This document shows, one piece after another, positions 1-9,942 of a stretch of 64,000 bases of DNA (within the stretch, counting starts at the first letter, position 1; every line of letters begins with the position of its first letter). The stretch covers positions 52,849-116,848 of the forward strand of contig JAILMW010000011.1 in the NCBI GenBank assembly GCA_024692235.1, in the 5' to 3' direction. The translations under genes were made by a program, and so were the position numbers. The stretch is from Saccharofermentans sp. (lineage in GTDB: Bacteria; Bacillota; Clostridia; Saccharofermentanales; Saccharofermentanaceae). The notes under the pieces were generated by a model. That model saw only the letters and a program-made list of their open reading frames with translations, made no database searches and was not told the DNA's origin.

Positions 1-682
1 TATTGGCAAAGAGCGTCTTAAAGCCGTCCATATTGAACTCGTATCCGCCCGCTGTCTTCGCAAAGAAAGCTCTGAATAGGATAAGGAGCAAAGGAAGTAT
101 CGTGAAGACGCCGATCCAGAGTATATAAGGATAAGCCAGGAGCTTCATGTTCATCTTAAGTCCCAAAGCCCCGTAAAGAGCCGCTATGATACCGGCGATA
201 AGAACGACACAGAGAAGATTGCCGCCTAAGGTCTGGACCACATAGAGCCTTTGCACGGTCATATGCGTGCGGGACAATGTCTCGACTGTAATAAGATTAG
301 ACAGCGTATATACATGAACCACAAATCTTGCAGCAAGCAAGACCAGTACGGAGAAGCACCCCCACCTCTTCTTCACGGGATCATCCGAATATAGCTGGAA
401 TGCCAGAGCCAGCGTAAGAGCTGCAGCACTAACTATTATGGTAATAGTAAAGATCCAGGCACCGAATACTCCGAAGTCAAGATCTACCGTAGTATCTCTT
501 AATACGACAGATACCTTGGGATCTAATATCAACGTAAAGAGCGAATAAAGTCTTTGCCTCTTATACTGAACAAAGAGTTCGAACATTGGGATAAATACGG
601 ATACCAGTGACAGAAGCGCCGATATCAGCATTACTGCCGCATGAACGGGAAGCAGAGACAATCTCTTCTTAAGACCTGTCAT
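1..682 (-). CDS. potB: PotB-like spermidine/putrescine ABC permease with N-terminal membrane extension (partial)
   Basis: Not closed within the window: I translated 227 codons from the ATG to the left edge without a stop. From about residue 180 the sequence (KLLAYPYILWIGVFTILPL, then a GGYEFNMDGFKTLF stretch) matches the usual first membrane helix and loop of PotB permeases. The roughly 178 residues before it contain about four further hydrophobic segments (near 11-33, 70-96, 106-130 and 152-172), which PotB normally lacks. The ATG overlaps the potA stop codon as ATGA, so the two are translationally coupled. It would form the membrane channel for polyamine uptake with PotA. The C-terminal part lies outside the window. 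Confidence 0.8.
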   Translation of the reverse strand, partial: MTGLKKRLSLLPVHAAVMLISALLSLVSVFIPMFELFVQYKRQRLYSLFTLILDPKVSVVLRDTTVDLDFGVFGAWIFTITIIVSAAALTLALAFQLYSDDPVKKRWGCFSVLVLLAARFVVHVYTLSNLITVETLSRTHMTVQRLYVVQTLGGNLLCVVLIAGIIAALYGALGLKMNMKLLAYPYILWIGVFTILPLLLILFRAFFAKTAGGYEFNMDGFKTLFAN

Positions 683-1848
683 TGCTGCTCCTCCGCTGCC
701 GTATCGTCCGAATTAACACCGAATCCTCCGGGAACCGGCGAGAACTGTGACTTCCTCATGATATGGATATCGTCAGGGTCGAACGTAAGTCCTACTCTCT
801 GTCCTACCGTAACGGGATCAACGTCGTGGATCATCCACATGACGCCGTTGTCGCCTTCTACCATTATCTCGTAGTGTACGCCCTTGAATACGATACTTAC
901 TACACTACCGTTGATATAGTCGTCATTTTCTTCCTTGACATAGATATCCTCGGGTCTTACAACGACATCTACCTTGTTGACCTTGCCTTCTTCCATCTCA
1001 GGGAATAAGGGATCCACGCACTCGAAAGTACTTCCGGCGAATGTGACCTCAAAATCCTTCTTCATGGTGCCGGGAATGATATTGGACTCACCTATGAAGT
1101 CCGCTACATAAGCATTCTTAGGCTCGTTATAGATATCGATGGGAGTTCCTATCTGCTGGATGATGCCGTCCTTCATGACGATTATCGTATCGCTCATGGT
1201 AAGGGCCTCTTCCTGATCATGCGTTACATATACGAAAGTGATACCGAGCTCTCTTTGCATCTGCTTAAGCTCGATCTGCATCTCCTTCCTCATCTTAAGG
1301 TCAAGAGCTCCCAGAGGCTCGTCAAGAAGCAGGACTCTGGGCTGATTGATGATGGCTCTTGCTATGGCGACTCTCTGCATCTGGCCGCCTGAGAGCTGAT
1401 CGATATATCTCTTCTCGTATCCTGCAAGACCTACTGTAGATAAAGCCTTAGATACTCTCTCCTTAACTTCCTTCTCGGGAACCTTCTTCAAGTGAAGGCC
1501 GAAAGCTACATTGTCGAATACATTAAGGTGCGGAAACAATGCATACCTCTGGAAGACGGTATTGATGTGTCTCTTATGAGCAGGCACCTTAAGAAGGTCG
1601 TCACCTTCAAAAGTAACGGTGCCGGAATCCGCAGTCTCAAATCCCGCTATGATCCTAAGAGTCGTGGACTTACCGCATCCTGAAGGTCCTAAGAGCGTTA
1701 TGAACTCATTATTCCTTATATAAAACGTTATATCCTTCAGGACCTGATTATCCTCAAAGCTCTTGTTTAAGTCTTTGATCTCAATGATATGCTCACTTCC
1801 CGTCTCATCGGGCAGGAGCTGTCCCTTCTTCTTAGCCTCTTCTTCCAT
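679..1848 (-). CDS. potA: Spermidine/putrescine ABC transporter ATPase PotA
   Basis: Cytoplasmic ATPase that energises polyamine import. All ABC motifs are visible: Walker A GPSGCGKST at residues 54-62, the signature LSGGQMQRVAIARA, Walker B LLLDEPLGALD, and the switch-region THDQEEALTMSD. After the ATPase domain the chain continues to 389 residues, leaving room for the C-terminal TOBE-type regulatory domain of the PotA/MalK class (VVVRPEDIYV is typical). It lies 10 bp downstream of the esterase gene and overlaps potB by four bases, so the three genes probably share one transcript. A related substrate such as another polyamine or an iron chelate is possible, but PotA is the best match. Confidence 0.93.
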   Translation of the reverse strand: MEEEAKKKGQLLPDETGSEHIIEIKDLNKSFEDNQVLKDITFYIRNNEFITLLGPSGCGKSTTLRIIAGFETADSGTVTFEGDDLLKVPAHKRHINTVFQRYALFPHLNVFDNVAFGLHLKKVPEKEVKERVSKALSTVGLAGYEKRYIDQLSGGQMQRVAIARAIINQPRVLLLDEPLGALDLKMRKEMQIELKQMQRELGITFVYVTHDQEEALTMSDTIIVMKDGIIQQIGTPIDIYNEPKNAYVADFIGESNIIPGTMKKDFEVTFAGSTFECVDPLFPEMEEGKVNKVDVVVRPEDIYVKEENDDYINGSVVSIVFKGVHYEIMVEGDNGVMWMIHDVDPVTVGQRVGLTFDPDDIHIMRKSQFSPVPGGFGVNSDDTAAEEQQ

Positions 1849-1858
1849 AAGCCCCCCG

Positions 1859-2749
1859 TTACCACATATTTAAAAACTCTAATATCAGAGAATTAGTGTC
1901 TATTCCTGTTATACTCTCAGACGGCCAGGAATGGTAGCCGTTATCTACCAAAAGATGCCATACCTGAGGTTCTTTGTCTCCTGATCCGTATCTTGTCAGC
2001 GTCGAATTGTTGCCGACTGTCTCTTCACTAAGAAGATCAAGTCCTTCCGCCTCCGCCCAATAGCTTATAACATCTTCTATAGGTGGCGCAATGGCCGAAC
2101 CCGAAGAGCCTGCTTCTCTTCTCGGAATTATATCATCGTTACTTCCGGATATCTGGAATATTCCCACATCCGATCTCTCGTTTTTCTTATCCCACATTGT
2201 CAAAGGCATTACCCCTGCTACGCTTACTATAGCTTCGAAGATATCGGGAGCTTCCACGGCAAGCCTGTAGCCCATAAAGCCTCCGTAGCTGAACCCCGCT
2301 ACGAATGTGCGCCCGGTATCAAGCTTATATTCATTCTCAAGGTAGGTTGCCAGAGATACAAGAAACTCAGTATCGCGATTCTCGCCGTCTGCTGTACCCG
2401 CGTTCCAGCCTTTGATCGGAGATGTACTTGCTTTATCAACCGCGCCATCCACATAACATACTGCGTACCCTTCCGGAACTGCCATCTCATCAAATTCGGT
2501 GGTTCTTCTCATCGCATCTGCACTCTCGCCTGCTCCGTGAAGCATCAGGACAAGCGGTGCATCCTTGGTCTTATCGGGAAGACATAAGATAAATTCGTGC
2601 TCTATATCGTCAAAGGTACATGAATACCTGTTATCTTCGATATGTGTCACATCAGATAAGGGAATGATATCTCTTTTCTTTGCACAAGAAGATACCATTG
2701 CAGATATGATACCTGCTACAAGTATGAGACTTACTATCTTTTTAACCAT
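1859..2749 (-). CDS. Secreted esterase lipoprotein (PHB depolymerase/LpqC-like alpha-beta hydrolase)
   Basis: The start is set at the ATG giving MVKKIVSLILVAG, because AAGGAG lies about 9 bp upstream; an in-frame extension further upstream has no ribosome site. The N-terminus is a lipoprotein signal peptide ending in a VSSCAKK lipobox. The mature part is an alpha/beta hydrolase: an LMLHGAGESADAM oxyanion region, the nucleophile elbow GFSYGG, and a late histidine in DNGYHSWPS. This fits the LpqC/polyhydroxybutyrate depolymerase-like esterases, including feruloyl and acetyl-xylan esterases; the actual substrate is unknown. It is the first gene before potA with only a 10 bp gap. Confidence 0.8.
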   Translation of the reverse strand: MVKKIVSLILVAGIISAMVSSCAKKRDIIPLSDVTHIEDNRYSCTFDDIEHEFILCLPDKTKDAPLVLMLHGAGESADAMRRTTEFDEMAVPEGYAVCYVDGAVDKASTSPIKGWNAGTADGENRDTEFLVSLATYLENEYKLDTGRTFVAGFSYGGFMGYRLAVEAPDIFEAIVSVAGVMPLTMWDKKNERSDVGIFQISGSNDDIIPRREAGSSGSAIAPPIEDVISYWAEAEGLDLLSEETVGNNSTLTRYGSGDKEPQVWHLLVDNGYHSWPSESITGIDTNSLILEFLNMW

Positions 2750-2780
2750 AGACGTCTTCTCCTTACTTCTGCCTTCCCCA

Positions 2781-2786
2781 ATTATA
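2781..2786 (-). promoter_or_regulatory. Possible -10 element for the esterase-pot transcript
   Basis: On the minus strand a TATAAT hexamer lies 32 bp upstream of the esterase start and just downstream of the tuf terminator. I see no good -35 hexamer at 16-18 bp, so this is only a partial promoter match. Confidence 0.35.
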
Positions 2787-2811
2787 TATGAAACAGACAT
2801 TTTCCACATAC

Positions 2812-2840
2812 AAAAAGGCCGCCTCATAAGAGACGACCTT
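2812..2840 (-). terminator. Rho-independent terminator of the str operon (after tuf)
   Basis: Read on the minus strand: AAGGTCGTCTC, loop TTAT, GAGGCGGCCTT, then TTTTT. The 11 bp stem contains two G-U pairs. It lies 30 bp beyond the tuf stop codon and insulates the esterase-pot genes. Confidence 0.9.
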
Positions 2841-2870
2841 CGTTGTTATCAAATTATCTGTAAGTTCAGA

Positions 2871-4073
2871 TTACTCGATGATTGTAGAAACTGTACCAGC
2901 ACCTACTGTGTGACCACCCTCACGGATAGCGAACTTAAGACCCTGCTCCATAGCGATGGGAGTGATAAGCTCAACAGTGATTGTTACGTGGTCACCAGGC
3001 ATGCACATCTCAGCACCTTCGGGAAGGTGAGCAACACCTGTAACGTCTGTTGTTCTGAAGTAGAACTGAGGACGGTAACCATCGAAGAAAGGCTTATGAC
3101 GGCCACCCTCTTCCTTTGTAAGAACGTAAACCTGGCCTGTGAACTTTGTGTGAGGTGTGATTGTACCGGGCTTAGCAAGAACCTGGCCTCTCTCGATCTC
3201 CTTACGGTCGATACCACGGAGAAGAGCACCGATGTTGTCACCAGCCTCAGCCTGATCCATCTGCTTACGGAACATCTCAACACCTGTGATTGTTGTAGCC
3301 TTAGGCTCATCCTGAAGACCAACGATCTCAGCAGCATCACCAACCTTAACGATACCTCTCTCAAGACGGCCTGTAGCAACAGTACCACGACCTGTGATTG
3401 TGAATACATCCTCAACAGGCATAAGGAAAGGCATATCTACGGGACGCTCGGGTGTAGCGATGTAAGAATCAACTGCAGCCATGAGCTCAAGGATAGGAGC
3501 GTATGCAGGATCGTTTACATCAGTAGATGTGCACTCGATAGCTGCAAGAGCAGAACCCTTGATAATAGGTGTATCATCACCGGGGAAGTCGTATGTGCTG
3601 AGGAGCTCACGGATATCCATCTCAACGAGCTCAAGAAGCTCTTCGTCATCAACCTGATCGCACTTGTTCATGAATACAACGATGTAAGGAACACCAACCT
3701 GACGAGCAAGAAGGATGTGCTCTCTTGTCTGAGCCATAGGACCGTCAGAAGCAGCAACTACGAGGATAGCACCATCCATCTGAGCAGCACCTGTGATCAT
3801 GTTCTTGATATAGTCGGCGTGGCCGGGGCAGTCAACGTGAGCGTAGTGACGTGTCTCTGTCTCGTACTCAACGTGAGCTGTGTTGATCGTGATACCACGA
3901 GCTCTCTCCTCGGGTGCGGAGTCGATGTTACCATACTCCTTGTACTGAGCGCCGCCCTTGAAGGACAATACCTTTGTGATAGCAGCTGTAAGAGTTGTCT
4001 TACCGTGGTCAACGTGACCGATGGTACCGATGTTTACGTGAGGCTTTGTTTTTACAAACTTTTCCTTAGCCAT
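2871..4073 (-). CDS. tuf: Translation elongation factor Tu
   Basis: Delivers aminoacyl-tRNA to the ribosome as a GTP complex. The 400-residue length is typical. G-domain motifs are intact: [10 protein letters not shown] (P-loop), a switch I ending RGITI, DCPGH, and NKCD for guanine specificity, followed by the two beta-barrel domains and ending in [11 protein letters not shown] strong TAGGAGG site precedes the start. It is the last gene of the rpsL-rpsG-fusA-tuf cluster. It has its own predicted promoter in the 187 bp gap after fusA, which fits the very high expression usual for EF-Tu. Confidence 0.98.
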   Translation of the reverse strand: MAKEKFVKTKPHVNIGTIGHVDHGKTTLTAAITKVLSFKGGAQYKEYGNIDSAPEERARGITINTAHVEYETETRHYAHVDCPGHADYIKNMITGAAQMDGAILVVAASDGPMAQTREHILLARQVGVPYIVVFMNKCDQVDDEELLELVEMDIRELLSTYDFPGDDTPIIKGSALAAIECTSTDVNDPAYAPILELMAAVDSYIATPERPVDMPFLMPVEDVFTITGRGTVATGRLERGIVKVGDAAEIVGLQDEPKATTITGVEMFRKQMDQAEAGDNIGALLRGIDRKEIERGQVLAKPGTITPHTKFTGQVYVLTKEEGGRHKPFFDGYRPQFYFRTTDVTGVAHLPEGAEMCMPGDHVTITVELITPIAMEQGLKFAIREGGHTVGAGTVSTIIE

Positions 4074-4148
4074 TTGAATTTTCCTCCTAAGAAAATTATT
4101 TAAGATTCCATCTTATTTATTTTCCGCTTGGGTGACGCGATAGCACCT

Positions 4149-4177
4149 ATTTTACAATTTTTCTTGTACTCTTTCAA
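4149..4177 (-). promoter_or_regulatory. Predicted tuf promoter
   Basis: On the minus strand: -35 TTGAAA and -10 TAAAAT separated by exactly 17 bp, in the fusA-tuf gap, about 76 bp before the tuf start. The same gap holds a short inverted repeat (TCCGATA/TATCGGA, 4225-4240) of unknown meaning. Confidence 0.65.
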
Positions 4178-4260
4178 GTATATGTAATGTGCTACGCGCC
4201 GCCTTCAGCTTTGAAAACATTGTTTCCGATATGTATCGGATAAACCAAGAAGAAAGATGA

Positions 4261-6327
4261 TTACTTCTTGAGGATCTCCTCCATGATGCTCTTGGGTGTC
4301 TCTGCAAAGTGTGAGATCTGCATTACGAATGTACCACGGCCCTGTGTTGTGGAACGAAGTGCAGTTGCGTAACCGAACATGTTTGCAAGAGGAACCTCAG
4401 CATGGATCTGCTGAGAACCGTTAAGAGGCTCGATGGTCTTGATCTGACCACGGCGGGAGTTAAGACCGCCGATAACGTCACCGAGATACTCGTCAGGTAC
4501 TTCAACGTCAACCTTCATGATAGGCTCGAGGAGGCAAGGATCACCCTTTGCCATACCTGCCTTGAATCCCATGGATCCTGCGATCTTGAAGGCCATCTCG
4601 GAAGAGTCGACATCGTGGTAGGAACCGTCATAAACAGTAACCTTAACGTCAACAACGGGATAACCGCCGAGAACACCTGCCTGCATAGCTTCCTGAACAC
4701 CGGCATCGATAGGAGCGATGAACTCCTTGGGGATGGATCCGCCGACCGTCTCGTTGACGAACTCATAACCTGCACCGGGCTCCTGGGGCTCAAGTCTGAG
4801 CCAGCAGTGACCATACTGACCGTGACCACCGGACTGACGTACGAATCTACCTTCAGCCTCAACAGTCTTACGGATAGTCTCCTTATAGGAAACCTGAGGA
4901 GCACCAACGTTAGCTTCAACCTTGAACTCACGGAAGAGACGGTCAACGATGATATCGAGGTGAAGCTCACCCATACCTGCGATGATAGTCTGTCCTGTTT
5001 CCTGGTTAGTATATGTCTTGAATGTAGGGTCCTCTTCTGCGAGCTTCTGAAGAGCAACGATCATCTTCTCCTGGGAAGCGCGGCTCTTAGGCTCGATAGC
5101 AACCTCGATAACAGGCTCGGGGAACTCCATGGACTCGAGGATAACGGGATGATCCTCATCACAGAGCGTGTCACCTGTTGTTGTATCCTTCAGACCGATT
5201 GCAGCTGCGATATCACCGGAGAATACTTCTGTGATCTCCTTACGATCGTTAGCGTGCATCTGAACGATACGACCGATCCTCTCCTTCTTACCCTTTGTGG
5301 AGTTAAGAACATAAGAACCGGACTCAAGGATACCTGAGTAAACTCTGAAGAAGCAGAGCTTACCGACGAAGGGGTCTGTAGCGATCTTGAATGCAAGAGC
5401 GGAGAAAGGCTCTTCATCGGATGCGGGACGCTCCTCTTCCTCGTCTGTATCAGGGTTAACACCCTTGATAGCGGGGATATCAACGGGAGAAGGCATGTAA
5501 TCTACGATAGCATCCAGGAGCATCTGAACACCCTTGTTACGAAGGGATGTTCCGCATGTTACGGGGATAAGCTTACATTCGATAGTTGCCTTACGAAGAG
5601 CAGCCTTGAGCTCGTCAACGCTGATCTCCTCACCGTCAAGATACTTCATGGTGAGCTCATCGTCTGTCTCGGCGATCTTCTCTATCATTTCTTCTCTCTT
5701 AGCGTTTACGAAGTCTACCATGTCAGCAGGAACCTCACGGTCCTCATACTGCATGCCGTCATCGCTTGTATAAACCTCAGCACGAAGTGTCATGAGGTCG
5801 ATGATTCCCGTGAAGTCATCTTCCTTACCGATGGGAACCTGGATAGCAACGGACTCGTTCTTGAGACGATCCTTGATCATGTTGACAACATTAAAGAAGT
5901 CAGCTCCGATGATATCCATCTTATTAACGAATACCATACGAGGTACGCCGTAGTGCTCAGCCTGTCTCCAAACTGTCTCAGTCTGGGGCTCAACGCCTCC
6001 ACGAGCGGACATAACCGTAACGGCACCGTCGAGAACACGTAAGGAACGCTCAACCTCAACAGTAAAGTCAACGTGACCGGGAGTATCGATGATATTGATA
6101 CGATGCTCCTTCCAGGGTGCTGTTGTAGCAGCGGAAGTGATCGTGATACCTCTCTCCTGCTCCTGGACCATCCAGTCCATTGTAGCAGCACCGTCGTGAA
6201 CCTCACCAAGCTTACGGTTGATACCCGTATAGTAGAGGATACGCTCGGTCGTTGTTGTCTTACCTGCGTCGATGTGAGCCATGATACCGATATTTCTTGT
6301 CTTTTCGAGTGAATACTCTCTCTTCAT
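4261..6327 (-). CDS. fusA: Translation elongation factor G
   Basis: GTPase that drives ribosomal translocation. The 688-residue chain begins with [20 protein letters not shown] and carries [14 protein letters not shown] (P-loop), [10 protein letters not shown] (switch I), DTPGHVDFT and NKMD. Domain IV residues such as [13 protein letters not shown] are present, and the C-terminal domain V is complete. It is the third gene of the str operon, 22 bp after rpsG, so it is co-transcribed with the ribosomal proteins. Confidence 0.98.
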   Translation of the reverse strand: MKREYSLEKTRNIGIMAHIDAGKTTTTERILYYTGINRKLGEVHDGAATMDWMVQEQERGITITSAATTAPWKEHRINIIDTPGHVDFTVEVERSLRVLDGAVTVMSARGGVEPQTETVWRQAEHYGVPRMVFVNKMDIIGADFFNVVNMIKDRLKNESVAIQVPIGKEDDFTGIIDLMTLRAEVYTSDDGMQYEDREVPADMVDFVNAKREEMIEKIAETDDELTMKYLDGEEISVDELKAALRKATIECKLIPVTCGTSLRNKGVQMLLDAIVDYMPSPVDIPAIKGVNPDTDEEEERPASDEEPFSALAFKIATDPFVGKLCFFRVYSGILESGSYVLNSTKGKKERIGRIVQMHANDRKEITEVFSGDIAAAIGLKDTTTGDTLCDEDHPVILESMEFPEPVIEVAIEPKSRASQEKMIVALQKLAEEDPTFKTYTNQETGQTIIAGMGELHLDIIVDRLFREFKVEANVGAPQVSYKETIRKTVEAEGRFVRQSGGHGQYGHCWLRLEPQEPGAGYEFVNETVGGSIPKEFIAPIDAGVQEAMQAGVLGGYPVVDVKVTVYDGSYHDVDSSEMAFKIAGSMGFKAGMAKGDPCLLEPIMKVDVEVPDEYLGDVIGGLNSRRGQIKTIEPLNGSQQIHAEVPLANMFGYATALRSTTQGRGTFVMQISHFAETPKSIMEEILKK

Positions 6328-6349
6328 CGTTTCAATGCTCCTTTAGTGT

Positions 6350-6820
6350 TTACCATTTGTAATGTGCGAATGCTCTGTTAGCATCAGCCATCTTGTGCAT
6401 GTCTTCCTTCTTCTTGAATGCACCGCCTGTACCGTTCATAGCATCGATGAGCTCGTTAGCGAGACGCTCACACATTGTGCGCTCACTTCTCTGACGTGCA
6501 TATGCAACGATCCAGCGAAGACCAAGTGTCTGACGTCTCTCGGGTCTTACCTCGAGAGGTACCTGATAGTTGGCACCGCCGACACGTCTAGCCTTACACT
6601 CAAGCAAAGGCATTACATTCTCAAGAGCCTTGTTGAATACTTCGATAGGCTCTTCGCCCGTACGCTCCTTGATGATATCAAAAGCGTCGTAGCAGATTCT
6701 CTGTGCAAGTCCCTTCTTACCGTCCAACATAACGTTGTTGATGAGCTTACTTACTCTAACATCGTTATACAAAGGATCGGGGAGAACTTGTCTTACTGGG
6801 ATATTGCCCTTTCTTGGCAC
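6350..6820 (-). CDS. rpsG: 30S ribosomal protein S7
   Basis: The 156-residue S7 nucleates assembly of the 30S head and contacts the tRNA exit site. The sequence [20 protein letters not shown], the [19 protein letters not shown] segment and the C-terminal [10 protein letters not shown] are all characteristic. It lies between rpsL (158 bp gap) and fusA (22 bp gap). In other bacteria S7 represses this operon by binding the rpsL-rpsG gap; I did not verify such a site here. Confidence 0.98.
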   Translation of the reverse strand: MPRKGNIPVRQVLPDPLYNDVRVSKLINNVMLDGKKGLAQRICYDAFDIIKERTGEEPIEVFNKALENVMPLLECKARRVGGANYQVPLEVRPERRQTLGLRWIVAYARQRSERTMCERLANELIDAMNGTGGAFKKKEDMHKMADANRAFAHYKW

Positions 6821-6978
6821 TGTACTTCCCTCCTTACATGATTATCAGATTTCTGAAACCATAGGTACTCACGTTTCAGTTTTTTGTCTTTGGACACGTG
6901 TTGTGCGTCAGTAGGCAAAGTCCCTTATATGAACAATGTACTGATCACTATTCTGTCCAATCCTACTTTAAGATAGGA

Positions 6979-7407
6979 TCACTTCTTTACCTTAGCAGCC
7001 TTAGGCTTCTTTGCACCGTACTTGGAACGAGCCTGCATACGGTTAGCAACACCTGCTGTATCAAGAGTTCCTCTGATGATGTGGTAACGTACACCGGGAA
7101 GATCCTTAACACGTCCGCCTCTGATGAGAACAACAGAGTGCTCCTGCAAGTTGTGGCCGATACCGGGGATATAAGCTGTTACTTCATATCCGTTGGTAAG
7201 ACGTACTCTGGCAACCTTACGAAGAGCTGAGTTAGGCTTCTTAGGAGTAGTTGTCTTAACTACTGTGCAAACACCACGCTTCTGGGGAGAGAAAACATCT
7301 GTTTCCTTCTTATGAATCGTGTTAAGGCCGAACTGCAGCGCAGGTGAGTTGGACTTCCAAGTCTTGTCATGTCTGCCGGACTTGACTAATTGATTGAACG
7401 TAGGCAT
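6979..7407 (-). CDS. rpsL: 30S ribosomal protein S12
   Basis: Decoding-centre protein of the small subunit. I chose the ATG giving [12 protein letters not shown], because AGGAG lies 8 bp upstream; an in-frame TTG directly before it is less well placed. It has the roughly 13-residue insertion before PQKRGVCT that is typical of low-GC Gram-positive bacteria, making 142 residues. The lysines that mutate in streptomycin resistance are wild type ([13 protein letters not shown] and [12 protein letters not shown]), which suggests sensitivity by this route. First gene of the str operon. Confidence 0.98.
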   Translation of the reverse strand: MPTFNQLVKSGRHDKTWKSNSPALQFGLNTIHKKETDVFSPQKRGVCTVVKTTTPKKPNSALRKVARVRLTNGYEVTAYIPGIGHNLQEHSVVLIRGGRVKDLPGVRYHIIRGTLDTAGVANRMQARSKYGAKKPKAAKVKK

Positions 7408-7486
7408 CAATACATCTCCTTTCTAAAATCTTTATCTCACGGGAAAAGCACGCCAAAAAAGCGCAGACTTCCCCTGCGAGCAATTA

Positions 7487-7516
7487 AGTATAGCACCGCA
7501 CCCCCGAAAATGTAAA
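7487..7516 (-). promoter_or_regulatory. Predicted str operon promoter
   Basis: On the minus strand: TTTACA and TATACT with an 18 bp spacer, about 80 bp before the rpsL start. This is the only good promoter I see in the divergent region between rpsL and the plus-strand orphan gene. Confidence 0.6.
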
Positions 7517-7600
7517 TAAAAAAGTTGCTTTTGGTATATAATATTTCGCAAAAACGGCATTTCGAGCACGAAATGCACCCCGCTTCAAGGAGGACAGCAC

Positions 7601-8086
7601 ATGGAGAAGTTCCCTTCCATCGACTACGAGGACATGATCTCGGACATTAACGAAGACATTAAGGAAGGATATATCACCGAAGATTCCGTTCTTTATGTGC
7701 TGAGGCAGAAGACCCCTGTATTCGTGGAGTGTATCTCCAAAGAGGTGCTCCCCGTCTTGGACTTCTTCTACGATAAGCCCGTCCTTAAGGAAGAACTGTC
7801 CTCCATGACGGTAAAGGAAGCAAAGAAAGTCTGCTTTGATATAGAAGCCTCTTCCGAAGACGAGAACTTAACAGCAGCCGTTAAGATCCTTATAGACGAC
7901 ATGAACTCATATTCCAAGGGCAATCCCAAGCGTAATTCCCGTCCCTGCAAGATGATACTTACGGAAAATGATCTTCCCATGATGGTCTACTATCAGGACT
8001 CGGATCCTTCGGATGACCTTACGAAGATCACCGCCGGCGAGCTCTTGTCCGAACTGATCTCGTGTTCTTCTATAGAAACTAAATAA
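7601..8086 (+). CDS. Conserved-looking acidic protein of unknown function
   Basis: I do not recognise the family. The 161-residue protein is soluble, acidic and has no signal peptide or membrane segment. A very strong site (AAGGAGG, 8 bp before ATG) supports the start, and codon use matches the neighbouring core genes. Helix-rich sequence (DYEDMISDINEDIKEGYIT) precedes a region with KMILTENDLPMMVYYQ. It is divergent from the str operon and lies about 100 bp before the oxaloacetate decarboxylase operon, which has its own possible promoter, so no functional link is established. Confidence 0.75.
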   Translation: MEKFPSIDYEDMISDINEDIKEGYITEDSVLYVLRQKTPVFVECISKEVLPVLDFFYDKPVLKEELSSMTVKEAKKVCFDIEASSEDENLTAAVKILIDDMNSYSKGNPKRNSRPCKMILTENDLPMMVYYQDSDPSDDLTKITAGELLSELISCSSIETK

Positions 8087-8130
8087 TAATAAATATTTTC
8101 TATTCCATTAAAGCATCCAAAATCGTATAC

Positions 8131-8160
8131 TTACTTATGGGTTTATTTGTGCAGTATAAA
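8131..8160 (+). promoter_or_regulatory. Possible promoter of the oxaloacetate decarboxylase operon
   Basis: TTACTT and TATAAA are separated by 18 bp. The expected start of transcription lies almost at the AAGGAG ribosome site, so the leader would be very short. A moderate match only. Confidence 0.4.
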
Positions 8161-8184
8161 TAATACGTAAGGAGTGTGACTTTT

Positions 8185-9564
8185 ATGAAAGTTAAGTTCA
8201 CAGAGACGGCCGTACGTGATGCACAGCAATCATTGATTGCTACTCGTATGCCGTTCTCAGATTTTGAAAAAATTCTCAAGACAATGGATGATGCAGGCTA
8301 TCACTCTATCGAGTGCTGGGGCGGAGCGACATTCGATTCCTGCCTCAGATTCCTGGATGAGGATCCCTGGGAAAGACTTCGCAAGATCAAGGCGATCTGC
8401 AAGAAGACTCCCCTTCAGATGCTCCTTCGAGGACAGAATATCCTCGGATATAAGCACTATCCCGATGACGTCGTAAGACTCTTCGTAAGAAAGTCCGCAG
8501 AGAACGGAATGGATATCTTCCGTATCTTCGACGCATTGAACGACTTCAGAAATATCGAAGTAGCAGTAGACGAGACCATTAAGAGCGGCAAGCACGCTCA
8601 GGGCTGTATCTGCTATACAACAAGCCCCGTACATACTATCGAGAAATATGTAGAGATGGGTAAGGAACTCGAGTCAATGGGTGTCCATTCCATCTGTATC
8701 AAGGATATGGCAGGTATCTGCGGACCTCAGGAAGCTTACGATCTTATAAAGGCTCTTAAGGAATCCGTTAAGGTACCTATCTTTATTCATACACACCATA
8801 CGACAGGTCTCGGCCCCATTACATATCTTAAGGCCGTAGAGGCAGGAGTTGACGGTATCGATACCGCTATCTCCCCTATGTCCGGCGGTACATCACAGCC
8901 CTGTACGGAATCCATGAAGTATGCTCTCGAGCAGCTCGGCTATGAGACGGATCTTGATTCCGCATGCCTTAAGAAGATCGCTGATCACTTCGCTCCCATC
9001 AAGGACAAGTTCATCAAGGACGGTCTTCTTAATCCCAAGTCCATGGGTATCCGTACCGATATCCTCGATTATCAGCTTCCCGGCGGTATGTATTCCAACA
9101 TGCTCAAGCAGATGACGGATATGAAGGCTGCCGATAAGTTCGAGGAAGCTCTTGCAGAGATCCCCAATGTTCGTAAGGACTTAGGTTATCCCCCTCTTGT
9201 TACTCCCATGTCTCAGCTTGTAGGTACACAGGCAGTTAACAACGTACTGTTCGGCAAGTACAAGCAGATCACCAAGGATACAAAGGCTTTTCTTCGCGGT
9301 GAGTACGGCCGTGCTCCCGGAGAGGTCAACCAGGAGCTCGTAGCAAAGTGCTGGAAGCCCGATGAGATCGTTACATGCAGATTCGCCGATACACTCGAGC
9401 CTGCCTTCGAGAAGGCAAAGGCTGAGCTTGGTGACAAGGCAAGATGTGATGAGGATGTTCTCTCCTACATCTCCTTCCCTCAGGTTGCCGAGAAGTTCTT
9501 CGCCGCACGTGAAGAGAAGGAATCCAATACAGTCAACTATACGATAGAGAAGAAGGAGGATTAA
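8185..9564 (+). CDS. oadA: Oxaloacetate decarboxylase alpha subunit, carboxyltransferase domain
   Basis: Transfers the C4 carboxyl group of oxaloacetate to biotin. The start is the ATG of MKVKFTETAVRDAQQS (AAGGAG 10 bp upstream) rather than an in-frame GTG three codons earlier. The barrel motifs of the pyruvate carboxylase/OadA family are visible: RDAQQSLIATR (metal aspartate), LLRGQNILGY, the lysine that is carbamylated in the family (CIKDMAG), and the metal-binding HTHHTTG. At 459 residues it lacks the C-terminal biotin domain of Klebsiella-type OadA; biotin is carried by a separate gene two positions downstream. First gene of a four-gene operon with 3-15 bp gaps. Confidence 0.92.
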   Translation: MKVKFTETAVRDAQQSLIATRMPFSDFEKILKTMDDAGYHSIECWGGATFDSCLRFLDEDPWERLRKIKAICKKTPLQMLLRGQNILGYKHYPDDVVRLFVRKSAENGMDIFRIFDALNDFRNIEVAVDETIKSGKHAQGCICYTTSPVHTIEKYVEMGKELESMGVHSICIKDMAGICGPQEAYDLIKALKESVKVPIFIHTHHTTGLGPITYLKAVEAGVDGIDTAISPMSGGTSQPCTESMKYALEQLGYETDLDSACLKKIADHFAPIKDKFIKDGLLNPKSMGIRTDILDYQLPGGMYSNMLKQMTDMKAADKFEEALAEIPNVRKDLGYPPLVTPMSQLVGTQAVNNVLFGKYKQITKDTKAFLRGEYGRAPGEVNQELVAKCWKPDEIVTCRFADTLEPAFEKAKAELGDKARCDEDVLSYISFPQVAEKFFAAREEKESNTVNYTIEKKED

Positions 9565-9567
9565 TAC

Positions 9568-9927
9568 ATGAACATTGTTCTCAGTAACGATGTGCTCCCC
9601 GTGTCCGAAGCATTCATGGACGCATTTACCGTCATCCTCGTAGTCTTCGGTGTTCTCTTTATCATGTTCGTTCTGATCTCCCTGTCGGGAAAGATATTTG
9701 CGAGCGCTTCTTCCAAGAAGGAAGCTCCCAAGGCTGAAGCGGCACCCGCTCCTGCGGCTGCTTCTGTACCTGCCGCTCCGGAAGAGGAATTCTCCTCCGG
9801 TACGCTTAAGCTTAAGGGCTGCGATGAGAAGACAGCTGCCATGATCATGGCTATCGTAAGCGACAACACGGGCATCCCGTTGTCCGAGCTTCTCTTCAAG
9901 TCCATTACGCTCGTTGAAGAGAAATAA
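9568..9927 (+). CDS. OadG-like small membrane subunit of the decarboxylase pump
   Basis: The 119-residue protein has one transmembrane helix (about residues 19-42), an Ala/Pro/Glu-rich linker (KKEAPKAEAAPAPAA), and a small C-terminal domain ending KSITLVEEK. This layout fits the gamma (OadG) subunit, which anchors the cytoplasmic carboxyltransferase to the membrane beta subunit. It lies 3 bp after oadA and 15 bp before the biotin carrier. The C-terminal domain differs from the zinc-binding tail of the Klebsiella protein, so I leave the symbol empty. Confidence 0.75.
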   Translation: MNIVLSNDVLPVSEAFMDAFTVILVVFGVLFIMFVLISLSGKIFASASSKKEAPKAEAAPAPAAASVPAAPEEEFSSGTLKLKGCDEKTAAMIMAIVSDNTGIPLSELLFKSITLVEEK

Positions 9928-9942
9928 AGGAGAGAATACATC

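Noticed and set aside
2565..4103. A 512-codon open frame on the plus strand opposite tuf and the esterase gene
   Set aside because: It is antisense to the strongly conserved tuf gene, has no ribosome site and gives low-complexity Cys/Ser/Thr-rich sequence. The open frame is a by-product of biased codon use in EF-Tu.
4225..4240. Short inverted repeat TCCGATA/TATCGGA between fusA and tuf, considered as a terminator
   Set aside because: The loop is only two bases and no T-run follows; the region contains a tuf promoter instead.
4402..5337. A 311-codon plus-strand frame inside fusA
   Set aside because: It lies entirely antisense to EF-G, has no ribosome site and no recognisable domain.
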